DNA of 35,841 bases from Thermoplasmata archaeon (GTDB lineage: Archaea > Thermoplasmatota > Thermoplasmata > Thermoplasmatales > Thermoplasmataceae). Of this stretch, positions 1-8,097 are shown one piece after another. Made by a program: the position numbers and the translations under genes. Within the stretch, counting starts at the first letter, position 1. Every line of letters starts with the position of its first letter. Below the pieces are notes generated by a model. It was given only the letters and a program-made list of their open reading frames with translations. It ran no database searches and had not been told where the DNA came from. The DNA lies in assembly GCA_021797265.1 (NCBI GenBank), contig JAJZZZ010000001.1:1-35841 (forward strand), given 5' to 3'.

Positions 1-228
1 TGCCCAGGAACAGGAATGAAATGGTCGAGGCTGTATGGAAATAATGGTGATGCATGCCAGAGTATATCACACATATTTTTGTTTTACTTCATAACAGATT
101 CAACAACGGAATCGAATATGATACATTCAGGGTGGGATATGCCTGACACCTTTATGATTAATATTCAGCACTCTCGCTATCCCACAGCAAAAGAATTTAT
201 ATTTATGTATAATTAAGGCGCGAAACCG
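1..228. other. Leading stretch, no supported gene
   Basis: I see no recognisable gene here. A 66-codon plus-strand open frame (16-216) has low-complexity composition and resembles no family I know. The last 35 bases hold an A/T-rich element that probably drives the gene starting at 229. The rest may be the flank of a gene outside the window. Confidence 0.5.
195..203 (+). promoter_or_regulatory. TATA-like box for the gene at 229
   Basis: The element TTTATATTT is centred about 30 bases before the ATG at 229. No Shine-Dalgarno sequence precedes the ATG, so a leaderless or nearly leaderless transcript is likely. Confidence 0.4.
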
Positions 229-456
229 ATGAAAACCTATCTGAAAGTTACATTTTCCAGCGAAGGTGCAAAACCCAGTGAAGTTATAAATAGGTTGAGG
301 TCTCTTGGCTTCAAGCCAGTCATAGGCGAACAGGACATGATTTATGAGTGGGGAGATAACGCAACGACCGAGGACTCAATATGGTTTGCTGACAAGATTC
401 AGGCAACCCTTGAGGGGTTCAAGGTGCTTTTCCAGATAGAAACCCTCAGTGACTGA
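229..456 (+). CDS. Small uncharacterised protein, 75 aa
   Basis: I do not recognise this acidic 75-residue protein. The pattern (beta strand MKTYLKVTF, helix around PSEVINRLRSLG, strand, helix, closing strand GFKVLFQIET) suggests a compact alpha/beta fold of ferredoxin-like size. It is probably real: it has a TATA-like box at the right distance, an ATG start and a balanced composition. Its last 11 bases overlap the end of the convergent RNase P gene. No function is proposed. Confidence 0.6.
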   Translation: MKTYLKVTFSSEGAKPSEVINRLRSLGFKPVIGEQDMIYEWGDNATTEDSIWFADKIQATLEGFKVLFQIETLSD

Positions 457-754
457 TTCTATAGGGAATCCGCCTCACATTTCCGCAGCTGCTGCATCTT
501 ATCTCGAGCAGCCCTTTCTTCAGCCGCACTGTATCAAGCGACGTATAGGGCTTCTTGCATGTCTTGCAGTATGAACGCTTGATGGTTGCAGGCAGGGTTA
601 TATCAAACCTGAATGAGATTCTTTCCATTATCGCTATGTATTCCCTGGAAAGGTCAACGTCTTTTCCCACCGTTGCCAGGGCAAGCCAGTGCATGTTGTC
701 TATCCTTTCCACCGCAATGGAATGAAGGTTTATCTCAGGTTTTCTGTGCACCAT
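446..754 (-). CDS. rnp4: RNase P protein component 4 (Rpp21/Rnp4)
   Basis: This is the zinc-binding subunit of archaeal RNase P, which removes 5' leaders from pre-tRNAs together with the catalytic RNA and the other Rpp proteins. Two CxxC knuckles are visible, C63-x2-C66 (YCKTCKKPY) and C87-x2-C90 (CSSCGNVRRIPY). The second has the CG-x-x-RIPY ending typical of Rpp21. The N-terminal half is helical, as in the family, and 102 residues is a usual archaeal length. The gene diverges from the phosphatase gene with only 28 bases between start codons. An A/T-rich box (TATCATATAATT, minus strand) lies about 27 bases upstream, pointing to a leaderless mRNA. Confidence 0.88.
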   Translation of the reverse strand: MVHRKPEINLHSIAVERIDNMHWLALATVGKDVDLSREYIAIMERISFRFDITLPATIKRSYCKTCKKPYTSLDTVRLKKGLLEIRCSSCGNVRRIPYRISH

Positions 755-782
755 TATTAATGGAGGATTGATACAGAATTAT
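755..782. promoter_or_regulatory. Compact divergent promoter
   Basis: Only 28 bases separate two divergent ATG codons. The minus-strand TATA-like element for rnp4 lies at about 776-786, overlapping the first codons of the phosphatase gene. The plus-strand element for the phosphatase (TTATTAAT, 754-761) overlaps the first codon of rnp4. A GGAGG at 762-766 lies 16 bases from the ATG at 783, which is too far for normal use. Confidence 0.4.
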
Positions 783-1451
783 ATGATAAAGCTTGTCCTT
801 AGCGACATCGATGGAACCATAACGGACAGCAGGCGTGTACTGTCTTCATCTGCATCAGAACAGATCAGGAAGGCGCAGGACGCCGGCGTCATTGTAAGTC
901 TTGTCAGCGGCAACGTAATTCCTGTCATGTACACGTTCAGGATCTACCTTGGAATGAAAGCCCCATTATTCGCTGAGAATGGAGGGGCAATGATTGACGA
1001 TAACATCACCCAGTTCTTCAGCATGGACAGACCCAGGGCATTCTTCCGGGACCTGGAGAAAAGCCGCCTCGCGAAGGGCATAATGACCAACCAGTGGCGC
1101 CTGTGCTCCATGGGTTTTGAACCAGTTGGCCCTGTTGAACAGGAAATATTGCAGCTGACCGCACGGTATAATGTGGAGATCACCAACAGCGGATTTTCAT
1201 GGCACATCCTGAATGTGGGTCAGAATAAAGGGTTCGCATTGCATTACCTCATGGAAAGGTATGACCTCAGGCCGGATGAAGTCCTTGTTATTGGGGATAA
1301 TTTCAACGACATTCCAATGTTCATTGAAGGCGTAAGAAAAGCCGTACCTGCCAATGCGGAGGAGGAACTGAAGAAGAGGGCGGACTACATTGCCCGGTCA
1401 GGATACGGGGACGGGTCAGCCGAGATTCTATCATCGCTGGAATCATTTTAA
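783..1451 (+). CDS. Phosphoglycolate phosphatase, archaeal TA0175 type (HAD superfamily)
   Basis: This HAD phosphatase (222 aa) resembles the Thermoplasma acidophilum TA0175 family, which dephosphorylates 2-phosphoglycolate. HAD motif I is LSDIDGT near the N terminus (Asp8 nucleophile, Asp10 acid/base). Motif II is the Ser of SLVSGN, motif III the Lys in GQNKGFA, and motif IV GDNFNDIPMF binds Mg2+. The segment between motifs II and III is the type-II cap. I chose ATG 783 because MIKLVLSDIDG matches the usual family N terminus. An in-frame TTG at 768 adds five residues but sits one base from the GGAGG. The family call is strong, but HAD substrate specificity cannot be proved from sequence. Confidence 0.85.
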   Translation: MIKLVLSDIDGTITDSRRVLSSSASEQIRKAQDAGVIVSLVSGNVIPVMYTFRIYLGMKAPLFAENGGAMIDDNITQFFSMDRPRAFFRDLEKSRLAKGIMTNQWRLCSMGFEPVGPVEQEILQLTARYNVEITNSGFSWHILNVGQNKGFALHYLMERYDLRPDEVLVIGDNFNDIPMFIEGVRKAVPANAEEELKKRADYIARSGYGDGSAEILSSLESF

Positions 1452-1479
1452 CATTTGTGAGCGAGAAATCCCACTCCCT

Positions 1480-2745
1480 TCAGGGGTAAGAGGATGTCAC
1501 GTTTCCAACAAACCTGCCATTTCTGCCCCCAACAAATTCATTGTTCTCAAGAATGATATCGCCGCGCATAACAACGGTGTGCGGAAACACTGCCTGAAAA
1601 CCGTTGAAGGGTGAAATTGGGGTCTTTGAGTGGAGGCGATCCTGATTTACCCTCCTGGTTTCGCTGAATTTCACAGCCATGAAGTCTGCCAGATAACCCA
1701 CCTGAATAATGCCTTTACGTATGCCCATTGCGGCCGCAGGATTGGCAATCGCGGTTCTGTGCACCAGGCTGAGCGGGATGGTCTTGTTTGCAACAAGGGC
1801 AAGCATGAGCGGTATCCTGGTCTCAACCCCTATGATGCCTGCTGAAGCCTGAAAAAACTCTTCCTTATCATGCTCTGTGTGAGGTGCGTGATCCGAGGAT
1901 AGAATATCAAAACTTCCCCTGAAATAGCTATCCATGAGCTTGCGCTGTGTATCCCTTGATCTCAGCGGTGGATTAACCTTACCCCAGCTTCCCAGATCCA
2001 TCTCACTGTTTAGAAGTATGTGGTGGGGAGTGACCTCCTTCATGGCTCTGCCGTTGAGCTTTGAAAGGCTTTCAGGAGTGCTTATGTGCGCCATGATCTT
2101 CTTCTTCAGCGGCATTCCGGATATTAACTCTGCAGATGTCACCTCGCACTGCTCAGGCCTGGCCCTGTCATGATCCATCAGTGAATTTTCCTCAGGGATA
2201 GAATTGGCCTTCAGGCAGGCTGCATCCTCCCCGTGAAACACCACGGGCACATTCATGGAATCCAGGACCTTGAGGTCACTGTCAGAAATCTGATCAACTG
2301 CAGTGGAGTTTGTGCTTCCCCCAAGGAATATCTTTATGCCACTGCTCCTTGGGCTTATCAGATCGGCGTTCCTGCCGTTGTAAAGTGAATACAGGCCGAA
2401 ATCGCAGTTTGATCTGGAGGATACGGATGAGAGTTTGTCCTGGAAAACAGAATAGTCAGAAACAGGAACAAGGTTATTTGGCATATCATAAACCGTGGTT
2501 GTCCCACCATATACCGCTGAAAGGCTGCCGGTGCTGAAATCTTCCTTGTCTGTTTCCCCGGGGTCCCTGAAGTGCACATGTATGTCGGTTCCTGCTGGAA
2601 TTATTGCCCCTTCAAGCTTTGTGACCGGTGCCCCAGTTATTGCTTTTCCTATGTGAGAAATAACCCCGTCACTGACAGCAACCTCAAGTTCCCTGAACTC
2701 ATCCTGAAAGTAGAATCTGCCGGAATATATTGTATCATACGACAT
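1480..2745 (-). CDS. pyrC: Dihydroorotase
   Basis: This enzyme cyclises N-carbamoyl-L-aspartate to dihydroorotate, the third step of de novo pyrimidine synthesis. The amidohydrolase signature H56-x-H58 is in the DIHVHFRDPG stretch, followed by GGTTTVYDMPN. Other visible metal-site elements are the Lys of GIKIFLGG (probably carbamylated), the His of VVFHGED and KIMAHIS, and the Asp of SSDHAPHT. The length of 421 aa is normal for class I dihydroorotase. The ATG follows the queE stop codon with no gap and has a GAGGTG Shine-Dalgarno site 7 bases upstream, so the two genes are co-transcribed and probably translationally coupled. Confidence 0.93.
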   Translation of the reverse strand: MSYDTIYSGRFYFQDEFRELEVAVSDGVISHIGKAITGAPVTKLEGAIIPAGTDIHVHFRDPGETDKEDFSTGSLSAVYGGTTTVYDMPNNLVPVSDYSVFQDKLSSVSSRSNCDFGLYSLYNGRNADLISPRSSGIKIFLGGSTNSTAVDQISDSDLKVLDSMNVPVVFHGEDAACLKANSIPEENSLMDHDRARPEQCEVTSAELISGMPLKKKIMAHISTPESLSKLNGRAMKEVTPHHILLNSEMDLGSWGKVNPPLRSRDTQRKLMDSYFRGSFDILSSDHAPHTEHDKEEFFQASAGIIGVETRIPLMLALVANKTIPLSLVHRTAIANPAAAMGIRKGIIQVGYLADFMAVKFSETRRVNQDRLHSKTPISPFNGFQAVFPHTVVMRGDIILENNEFVGGRNGRFVGNVTSSYP

Positions 2746-3387
2746 TCATACACCTCTTCGTTCTCCCCATATGAGCTTGTGAAGCTGAGGGAGTACCCTT
2801 ACACTGAGACCCTGTTTCAGCACAGACTCTGCCAGCCATCTGATATCCGTCCCCCAGGCCGGCTGGAAAACGGCTTCACATCTCAAATTATGCTTCGACA
2901 TAAAATCCGTTGCAAATGCATAATCATTTTCATCAGCTATTACAAATTTCACATAATCCGGTTTTCTCAGGTGTTCCGGATTGCTCAGCCTTAGGCTTTT
3001 CTCTTCTCCCGAAGATGGGGTCTTAACATCCATATCTATGACAGCATTCTCAATTTTTGTGTATTCATCAACCGGAAGAGATCCACTTGTTTCAATGAGC
3101 ACTTTCTTTCCCCTTGCTGTAACTGTTTTTACAAATTCAGGAGCTTCCCTCTGGAGAAGTGGCTCCCCTCCCGTGAGGCATACCCACTCCTCCCAGCTCT
3201 CTGAGGCAGTACGAACCAGTTCCTGAAGCGGTATTTCTTCTCCGCCAGTGAAGGTGTAGGTGGAATCGCACCATTTGCACCTCAGGTTGCACCTGTTTGT
3301 TCTTATGAATAGCATGGGAATGCCCATGTAAAGCCCTTCCCCCTGTATGCTGTGAAATATCTCCGTTATTAGCAATTTCCTGTGCAT
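2746..3387 (-). CDS. queE: 7-carboxy-7-deazaguanine synthase QueE (radical SAM)
   Basis: QueE rearranges 6-carboxytetrahydropterin to 7-carboxy-7-deazaguanine, the precursor of archaeosine in archaeal tRNA. The protein has the family opening SIQGEG, then the iron-sulfur motif CNLRCKWCD (C-x3-C-x2-C, at Cys33/37/40 from this start) and the SAM-binding TGGEPLLQ. A longer frame starts at ATG 3414. I prefer ATG 3387 because MHRKLLITEIF fits the family N terminus and because the TTATAA box at 3428-3433 would place transcription start near 3404, inside the longer frame. The gene leads the queE-pyrC operon. QueC and QueD are not in the window. Confidence 0.9.
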   Translation of the reverse strand: MHRKLLITEIFHSIQGEGLYMGIPMLFIRTNRCNLRCKWCDSTYTFTGGEEIPLQELVRTASESWEEWVCLTGGEPLLQREAPEFVKTVTARGKKVLIETSGSLPVDEYTKIENAVIDMDVKTPSSGEEKSLRLSNPEHLRKPDYVKFVIADENDYAFATDFMSKHNLRCEAVFQPAWGTDIRWLAESVLKQGLSVRVLPQLHKLIWGERRGV

Positions 3388-3427
3388 ATCATATCCGGAT
3401 AAATACTTCCACATTGCCGTGCGGAAA

Positions 3428-3433
3428 TTATAA
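3428..3433 (-). promoter_or_regulatory. TATA-like box for queE-pyrC
   Basis: TTATAA in a T-rich context. The predicted transcription start is about 26 bases downstream, near 3404, which favours the queE start at 3387 over 3414. Confidence 0.4.
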
Positions 3434-3547
3434 GAAAACTAGTGTGAAATCAACGCAGCAAAAATAATTTGCCAAAATTATGCAGAAACAGCAGGCAGTG
3501 TATATGTCGTTGCCGTTACTGGCAGTTCTGTGGAATGACTGGCAAAA

Positions 3548-3556
3548 ACTATATGA
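3548..3556 (+). promoter_or_regulatory. TATA-like box for the ACT-domain gene
   Basis: ACTATATG is centred about 25 bases before ATG 3576. This is the spacing of a leaderless archaeal mRNA and the main reason for rejecting the longer frame that starts at 3480. Confidence 0.4.
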
Positions 3557-3575
3557 TCGTTATAATCTCCATAGT

Positions 3576-4175
3576 ATGGCCCAACCGAGAAAGGGAAGAG
3601 GTACAGTGGAGGCAACGGTGAGGCAGTTCCTGAAGCTGAGGCCCGAAACATATTCATTCCTTAAGGACAGGATAATAAATATAAGCAAACTGGCCGAGGA
3701 AATCAGGGAAAAGTATCCTGATCTCAGCCCTGCCAGCATAAGATATTCCCTGAACAAGATAATGGAAGAATCCAGCAGGAGAAAGGCAGACTTCACATAT
3801 GTTGAGGATCTTCTGATGCAGAGTAAGGTTACACTCCAGGATAAGATCACCGTTCTAACATCCCAGAAGACTCTCAATGTCAGCTATATATCGGCCACGT
3901 ATCTCACAGATTCCGTGGTATACATAGTGGATGAGCTGAGAAGCGGGAAGCTTCCTGCAGGCGGACAGGTTACAATAGAGCGTGATGTCAGTGCAATACA
4001 CATCCTGTCCCCAAAGGAGATAGAGCAGGTACCCGGCTTTGTCATGCGGATCACGGAGAGGCTCTATTCTGTGGGGGTGAACATACTTCAGCTCATATCA
4101 TGCTCAAACGAGACAATAATAGTGGTGAAGAAGTCCGATGGGGTGAAGGCGTATGAGAATCTTGTCCTTGCATGA
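3576..4175 (+). CDS. ACT-domain protein with helical N-terminal domain, probable amino-acid-responsive regulator
   Basis: This is a 199-aa protein. The C-terminal 70 residues read as an ACT domain: a strand around TIERDVSAIHIL, the turn VPGFVMRITERLYSVGVNILQLISC, then ETIIVVKKSDGVKAYENL. This resembles the regulatory domains of aspartate kinases. The N-terminal 85 residues are basic and helical, with segments that could form a helix-turn-helix (KLAEEIREKY, PASIRYSLNKIMEESS). No catalytic domain is visible, so it is a sensor or regulator rather than an enzyme. It converges on argH-argG. The ligand is unknown; linking it to arginine is inference from position only. Confidence 0.65.
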   Translation: MAQPRKGRGTVEATVRQFLKLRPETYSFLKDRIINISKLAEEIREKYPDLSPASIRYSLNKIMEESSRRKADFTYVEDLLMQSKVTLQDKITVLTSQKTLNVSYISATYLTDSVVYIVDELRSGKLPAGGQVTIERDVSAIHILSPKEIEQVPGFVMRITERLYSVGVNILQLISCSNETIIVVKKSDGVKAYENLVLA

Positions 4176-4226
4176 TATGGTTTTTCAATGGTGAATAGAA
4201 TTTCCGAGAGTAATTAATTTCTTTGA

Positions 4227-4264
4227 ATCCTGCAGGTCGATCTTCCGCAGGATGGAAAGTTTCC
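4227..4264. repeat. Two adjacent inverted repeats between convergent genes
   Basis: ATCCTGC (4227-4233) pairs perfectly with GCAGGAT (4247-4253) across a 13-base loop. Immediately after it comes the 11-base palindrome GGAAAGTTTCC (4254-4264). They lie between the ends of the ACT-domain gene and argH. A bidirectional termination or RNA-stability element is likeliest, although no long T tract follows. Confidence 0.4.
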
Positions 4265-4286
4265 GGCAAGAATGAAAGACCTGCCC

Positions 4287-5609
4287 CTATTGCACTGTTC
4301 GTGCCTGTGCAATTATATCGAGGTAATGCTGCATAGTACTGTCCTTGAGGTCCATAATTTCCGTTTTCAGCCCATGGATGAGATCGTTGTTAATGCTCCT
4401 TATCTCTTCTGGATCGATTTCTTCCAGAGTCTTTCCATTCCTCACCATTTCACCGACTGCACTGTAGGAATCCTTCCATGTTTTTCCTTCCCTGAACAGC
4501 TTATGGGCGTTTGCTGTTGCATAGGATGAGTTCTGTACAATGCTGCGTGAGCCCTTGGGGTTGAATTCAATTCCACTGAAAAAGCGGCCTGCAACCGCCA
4601 AAATATCCTCAGCCAGTAAAAATGAATCCACAAGCTCCTTCTTTACCAGCTGAAAATCCCTGTGATATCCTGAGGATTTGGAGATAACAGTCATAATGAC
4701 GCCTGAAATTTTTCCTGCTATTTCTGCTGCGTAGCCCTGCGTCATTTCCAGAAAGTCTGGGTTCCTCTTGTTTGCCATGAGTGAGCTGCCTGTTGTGAAA
4801 CCGGCTGGAAGAATGAATACAGGCATTTCATCTCCGGACATAAGGATAAAGTCCTGGGAGATCCTTGAAAGTTCCAGCATCATTAGGGACAGCTGGAAGA
4901 TGGAATTCAGTTCATCCATGCCTCTCTGCGATGCCAGGTACATTGGATTCACATCACCGCGCTTCAGCCCAAGTAAGCTTGCAACTTCCTTGAAATCAAC
5001 TCCTGAAAGCGATCCGAAGCCTGAGCCGTATCCCAGAGGCAATATTTCGTTCCCATGCAAGGCATCAAGCATTTTTTTTGAGCGATTGTAGAATATGGAG
5101 GCAAGATAATCCATATATGTTACAGAAGAGACTGCCATTCCCTGCCTGTAATGCGTGTAGCCGGGCATCACCCCCTTAATCTCATCCCTCTTTGCAAGGA
5201 TGATCTCTGCTATGCCTGCGCATTCCCATGCAATATTCAGCAGATGGTGGCGTGTAAAAAGCAGGATATCTGTCTGTATTTGTTCGTTCCTTGAAAGGAA
5301 TAGCCGGAGGTTCTTGCCTGAAACTCCTGCTTTTTCAATCACCATTGCTTCAACATTTCCGTGAACATCCTCCAGATCTGCACTCAGGTCAGGGTCGGTG
5401 GAATAAATTTCGGCAAGCGCATGAAGTATCCGGACGCTTTCATAACGCGGAATCAGGTCCTGTTTCATTATCTGCAGATGGTACGCAACCAGGGAAAGTA
5501 CCTCGTAATCCACCATGTTCCTGTCAGTCCGTATGTCATCATCAACCATCAGCCTGTTCAGGTATGGCAGAGAATCATCCGAAGCACCGCTGGCCCATAT
5601 CTTATTCAT
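4287..5609 (-). CDS. argH: Argininosuccinate lyase
   Basis: This enzyme splits argininosuccinate into arginine and fumarate, the last step of arginine synthesis. The fumarase/lyase signature GSSLMANKRNPD is at about residues 274-285, with Ser275 expected to be the catalytic serine. Upstream are EDVHGNVE (family form close to EDIHMxIE) and GYTHYRQG (family form GYTHLQxAQ). The length of 440 aa is slightly short because of a compact C terminus. The deviations in the second and third motifs mark a divergent lyase, but the linkage to argG makes the function secure. It starts 6 bases after the argG stop, with no clear Shine-Dalgarno site. Confidence 0.9.
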   Translation of the reverse strand: MNKIWASGASDDSLPYLNRLMVDDDIRTDRNMVDYEVLSLVAYHLQIMKQDLIPRYESVRILHALAEIYSTDPDLSADLEDVHGNVEAMVIEKAGVSGKNLRLFLSRNEQIQTDILLFTRHHLLNIAWECAGIAEIILAKRDEIKGVMPGYTHYRQGMAVSSVTYMDYLASIFYNRSKKMLDALHGNEILPLGYGSGFGSLSGVDFKEVASLLGLKRGDVNPMYLASQRGMDELNSIFQLSLMMLELSRISQDFILMSGDEMPVFILPAGFTTGSSLMANKRNPDFLEMTQGYAAEIAGKISGVIMTVISKSSGYHRDFQLVKKELVDSFLLAEDILAVAGRFFSGIEFNPKGSRSIVQNSSYATANAHKLFREGKTWKDSYSAVGEMVRNGKTLEEIDPEEIRSINNDLIHGLKTEIMDLKDSTMQHYLDIIAQARTVQ

Positions 5610-5615
5610 AAGGAA

Positions 5616-6833
5616 TCAGAAACTCTTGGATATTTCTGCCACTGCCTTCTTCCTGACGCTGTTGGTGTTTACAGTCTGCATCCCGAAGAGCTCAACAAAT
5701 CCCTTGGCATAGGACTGATTGAAAGTGTCGTGCATTCCATAGGTTGATTTCTCATAATTGTAGAGGGTGTACGGACTCTCCATTCCCTGAACAAACAGAT
5801 TCCCGTTCTGCAGCTTGAGGGATACAGTTCCGGATACATAGGCGTTGACGCTTTTCAGGAAACTGTTCAGGTGATCCATCAGGGGATCAAACCACAGGCC
5901 GTCATATGTCATGGTGGTCCACTTTGATTCGATTATGGATTTGAATGCAGCCTCCTCCCGGCTCAGTGTCATCCGTTCCAGGGACCTGTGGGCGTTTATG
6001 ATCACAGATGCAGCCGGGCATTCATAAAATTCCCTGCTCTTTATTCCGGTGACCCTGTCCTCAAGATGATCTATGGCACCATACCCCGCCTTGCCGGCAA
6101 TTCCATTGAGGTCCGAGACAATCTTTGCAAGTGGTTTCCTGACGCCGTTGATTTCCACAGGAATTCCTGCAGTGAACTGCAGTGTAAATTCAACGGCTTC
6201 GTGTGGGGTCTGGTCCGGCGGCGTAACCCAGGCATAGGCATCGGCTGGTATGGGTTTCCTCGGATCTTCAAGATCTGAACCTTCCACGGACCTTCCCCAA
6301 AGGTTCTCATCGGTGGAGTATTTCCCCCCCAGTTTGACCGGAATTCCGTTCTTCGAGGCATATTCCATCTCCTGGTCCCTGTTGAGCCCCCAGTCCCGCA
6401 CTGGTGCAATAACGTTAAGGTCCGGATTCAGGGCCCTGATTGATACCTCAAACCTCACCTGGTCGTTGCCCTTGCCAGTGCAGCCATGGACTATGACATC
6501 ACAGTCATGGGTATCTGCGGCATTAACGGCTTCAAGGGACATCAGAGGCCGCGCAATGCTTGTGGAGAGGGGATATGCTCCATCATACATGCCATCTGCC
6601 ATTATCTCCCTGGAAATGTATCCGCCTGCAAACTCGTTCTTCACATTCTTTGTTATGACGTCAGATGCGCCCAGTTTCCAGGCTTTTTCAGCTATTGCGG
6701 CAAGATCGTTTTCCTCCTGCCCCACATCAAGGGTCAGGGTAACAACATCCATGCCCAGCTTCTCCTGCAACATCTTCAGGATAACAGAAGTGTCCAATCC
6801 TCCGGAATACAGCAGTAATCCTCGTTTATACAT
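5616..6833 (-). CDS. argG: Argininosuccinate synthase
   Basis: This enzyme condenses citrulline and aspartate with ATP to give argininosuccinate. The N-type ATP pyrophosphatase P-loop YSGGLDTS is at residues 9-16. Further family stretches are HGCTGKGNDQVRFE, RDWGLNRDQEMEYA, KYSTDENLWGRS and EDRVTGIKSREFYE. The length of 405 aa matches the family. The gene is first in an argG-argH operon. Upstream lies an A/T-rich region with a 9-bp inverted repeat 18-49 bases before the ATG. Directly before the start the DNA reads CCTCC rather than GGAGG, so there is no Shine-Dalgarno site. Confidence 0.95.
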   Translation of the reverse strand: MYKRGLLLYSGGLDTSVILKMLQEKLGMDVVTLTLDVGQEENDLAAIAEKAWKLGASDVITKNVKNEFAGGYISREIMADGMYDGAYPLSTSIARPLMSLEAVNAADTHDCDVIVHGCTGKGNDQVRFEVSIRALNPDLNVIAPVRDWGLNRDQEMEYASKNGIPVKLGGKYSTDENLWGRSVEGSDLEDPRKPIPADAYAWVTPPDQTPHEAVEFTLQFTAGIPVEINGVRKPLAKIVSDLNGIAGKAGYGAIDHLEDRVTGIKSREFYECPAASVIINAHRSLERMTLSREEAAFKSIIESKWTTMTYDGLWFDPLMDHLNSFLKSVNAYVSGTVSLKLQNGNLFVQGMESPYTLYNYEKSTYGMHDTFNQSYAKGFVELFGMQTVNTNSVRKKAVAEISKSF

Positions 6834-6850
6834 TGGAGGGTTATTCTGAA

Positions 6851-6882
6851 CTCAATATTTCAATCTTTTCAACAATATTGAG
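6851..6882. promoter_or_regulatory. Inverted repeat upstream of argG, candidate operator
   Basis: CTCAATATT (6851-6859) and AATATTGAG (6874-6882) are perfect 9-bp inverted arms separated by 14 bases. The argG-proximal arm coincides with the A/T-rich sequence where a TATA box for a leaderless argG mRNA would lie. A repressor bound here would block the basal factors. It could also fold as an RNA hairpin if transcription starts further upstream. Confidence 0.45.
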
Positions 6883-6983
6883 AAAATTACTAATAATTTG
6901 GAATAAACAACAGTAATAATATCAATAATACTAATAGTGCCCAAAAATTTCATATCAAGCCGTAGCGTATTATGTGGGAAAGG

Positions 6984-6991
6984 CTTTATTT
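6984..6991 (+). promoter_or_regulatory. TATA-like box for pepQ
   Basis: CTTTATTT is centred about 29 bases before ATG 7017. No Shine-Dalgarno site is present, so a leaderless or very short leader is likely. Confidence 0.35.
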
Positions 6992-7016
6992 CCGTTAAAG
7001 ATGGTCTACTGATATT

Positions 7017-8096
7017 ATGGATTTCAAAAATGTGTTTGGATATGCCCGGGAAACTGATGCCATACTGATTATTCAGGGGGATGAAAACTCCGTGGACAAG
7101 ACATTTTTTTACCTTACCGGCGTGGACGGGGGCCTGTTTGAGGGTTCCGCACTCATTGTGAAGCCGGACGAAGTGAAAATAATAACATCCGCTCTTGAAG
7201 AAGAGACTGCAAGAAAGACAGGGCTTGAAGTCATAGTGGCAAACGGAAAGGCGGAATTCGAGAAGACCATCAAGGATAACCTTGGAGGCCTTGATTCCAT
7301 AGGGTTGAATTATTCCGCTCTGACAGTGAGCAGATACAAGGATGTACTGCGCATAATTCCCGACAAAGAATTTGTTGATGTCTCATCATCAATAATGGAA
7401 GCACGCAGGATGAAATCACCCGAGGAACTGTCAAGAATAAGGGAAGCCGCAAAAATAGGAAGCGAGGCCTTTGAGAGCACAGTGACAAAGCTCAAGGAGG
7501 GAATGACAGAAAGTGAGGTCTCTGCCCTCATTGCCTATGAGATGATGAAGCTCGGTGCTTCAGAGCCTTCATTCAGCACCATAGTGGCATTCGGCGAGAA
7601 CGCATCCATGCCCCATTACTCACCAGGAGTCAGGAAACTGAAAAAGAATGACTTTGTGCTCATAGATTTCGGGGCAAGATACCGCAGGTACTGCTCTGAC
7701 ATCACAAGAACCGTTGTATTCGGGCGTGCAAGCCCGGATCAGCGTGAAATGTATGATGTCGTATTCAGGGCACAGGACGAGAGCATGAAAACCATCAGGG
7801 AAAATGTCAACGGGAAGGATGTTGATGCTGTTGCAAGGAAGATAATAGATTCCACAAAGTTCAAGGGCAGATTCATTCATTCACTGGGGCATGGCCTTGG
7901 CATGGATGTCCATGATCATCCTGCACTTTCCTCGAACTATGATTTCCCGCTCAAGGCAAACATGGTTGTGACTGTTGAACCCGGAGTATATGTCCCAAGG
8001 GTAGGTGGAGTTAGGATAGAAGACGATGTCATTGTGAAGAAGGATGGCTTCGAGCTTATCACAACAGCTCCAAGGGAACTGATGGAAATATCGTGA
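7017..8096 (+). CDS. pepQ: Xaa-Pro dipeptidase/aminopeptidase, M24 family
   Basis: This is a cytosolic two-metal peptidase that cleaves X-Pro bonds. The N-terminal creatinase-like domain (about residues 1-120) precedes the pita-bread catalytic domain. The five metal ligands are visible: D217 and D228 in DFGARYRRYCSD, H292 in SLGHGLGMDVHDHP, E321 in VTVEPGVYV and E335 in GGVRIEDDV. The length of 359 aa matches archaeal and bacterial PepQ. The next gene starts one base after its stop codon, so it is co-transcribed with the primase large subunit. Dipeptidase and aminopeptidase activity cannot be told apart here. Confidence 0.9.
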   Translation: MDFKNVFGYARETDAILIIQGDENSVDKTFFYLTGVDGGLFEGSALIVKPDEVKIITSALEEETARKTGLEVIVANGKAEFEKTIKDNLGGLDSIGLNYSALTVSRYKDVLRIIPDKEFVDVSSSIMEARRMKSPEELSRIREAAKIGSEAFESTVTKLKEGMTESEVSALIAYEMMKLGASEPSFSTIVAFGENASMPHYSPGVRKLKKNDFVLIDFGARYRRYCSDITRTVVFGRASPDQREMYDVVFRAQDESMKTIRENVNGKDVDAVARKIIDSTKFKGRFIHSLGHGLGMDVHDHPALSSNYDFPLKANMVVTVEPGVYVPRVGGVRIEDDVIVKKDGFELITTAPRELMEIS

Positions 8097-8097
8097 G

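Noticed and set aside
16..216. 66-codon plus-strand frame at the window start
   Set aside because: No family resemblance, unusual composition, no good promoter or ribosome site visible; likely chance.
3480..3575. 32-residue N-terminal extension of the ACT-domain protein
   Set aside because: The TATA-like box at 3548-3556 lies inside the extension, and the extension (rich in Leu, Trp and Tyr) does not look like part of the domain.
6250..6849. 199-codon plus-strand frame opposite argG
   Set aside because: Lies entirely opposite a well-supported gene apart from a few bases; Ser/Pro-rich shadow translation.
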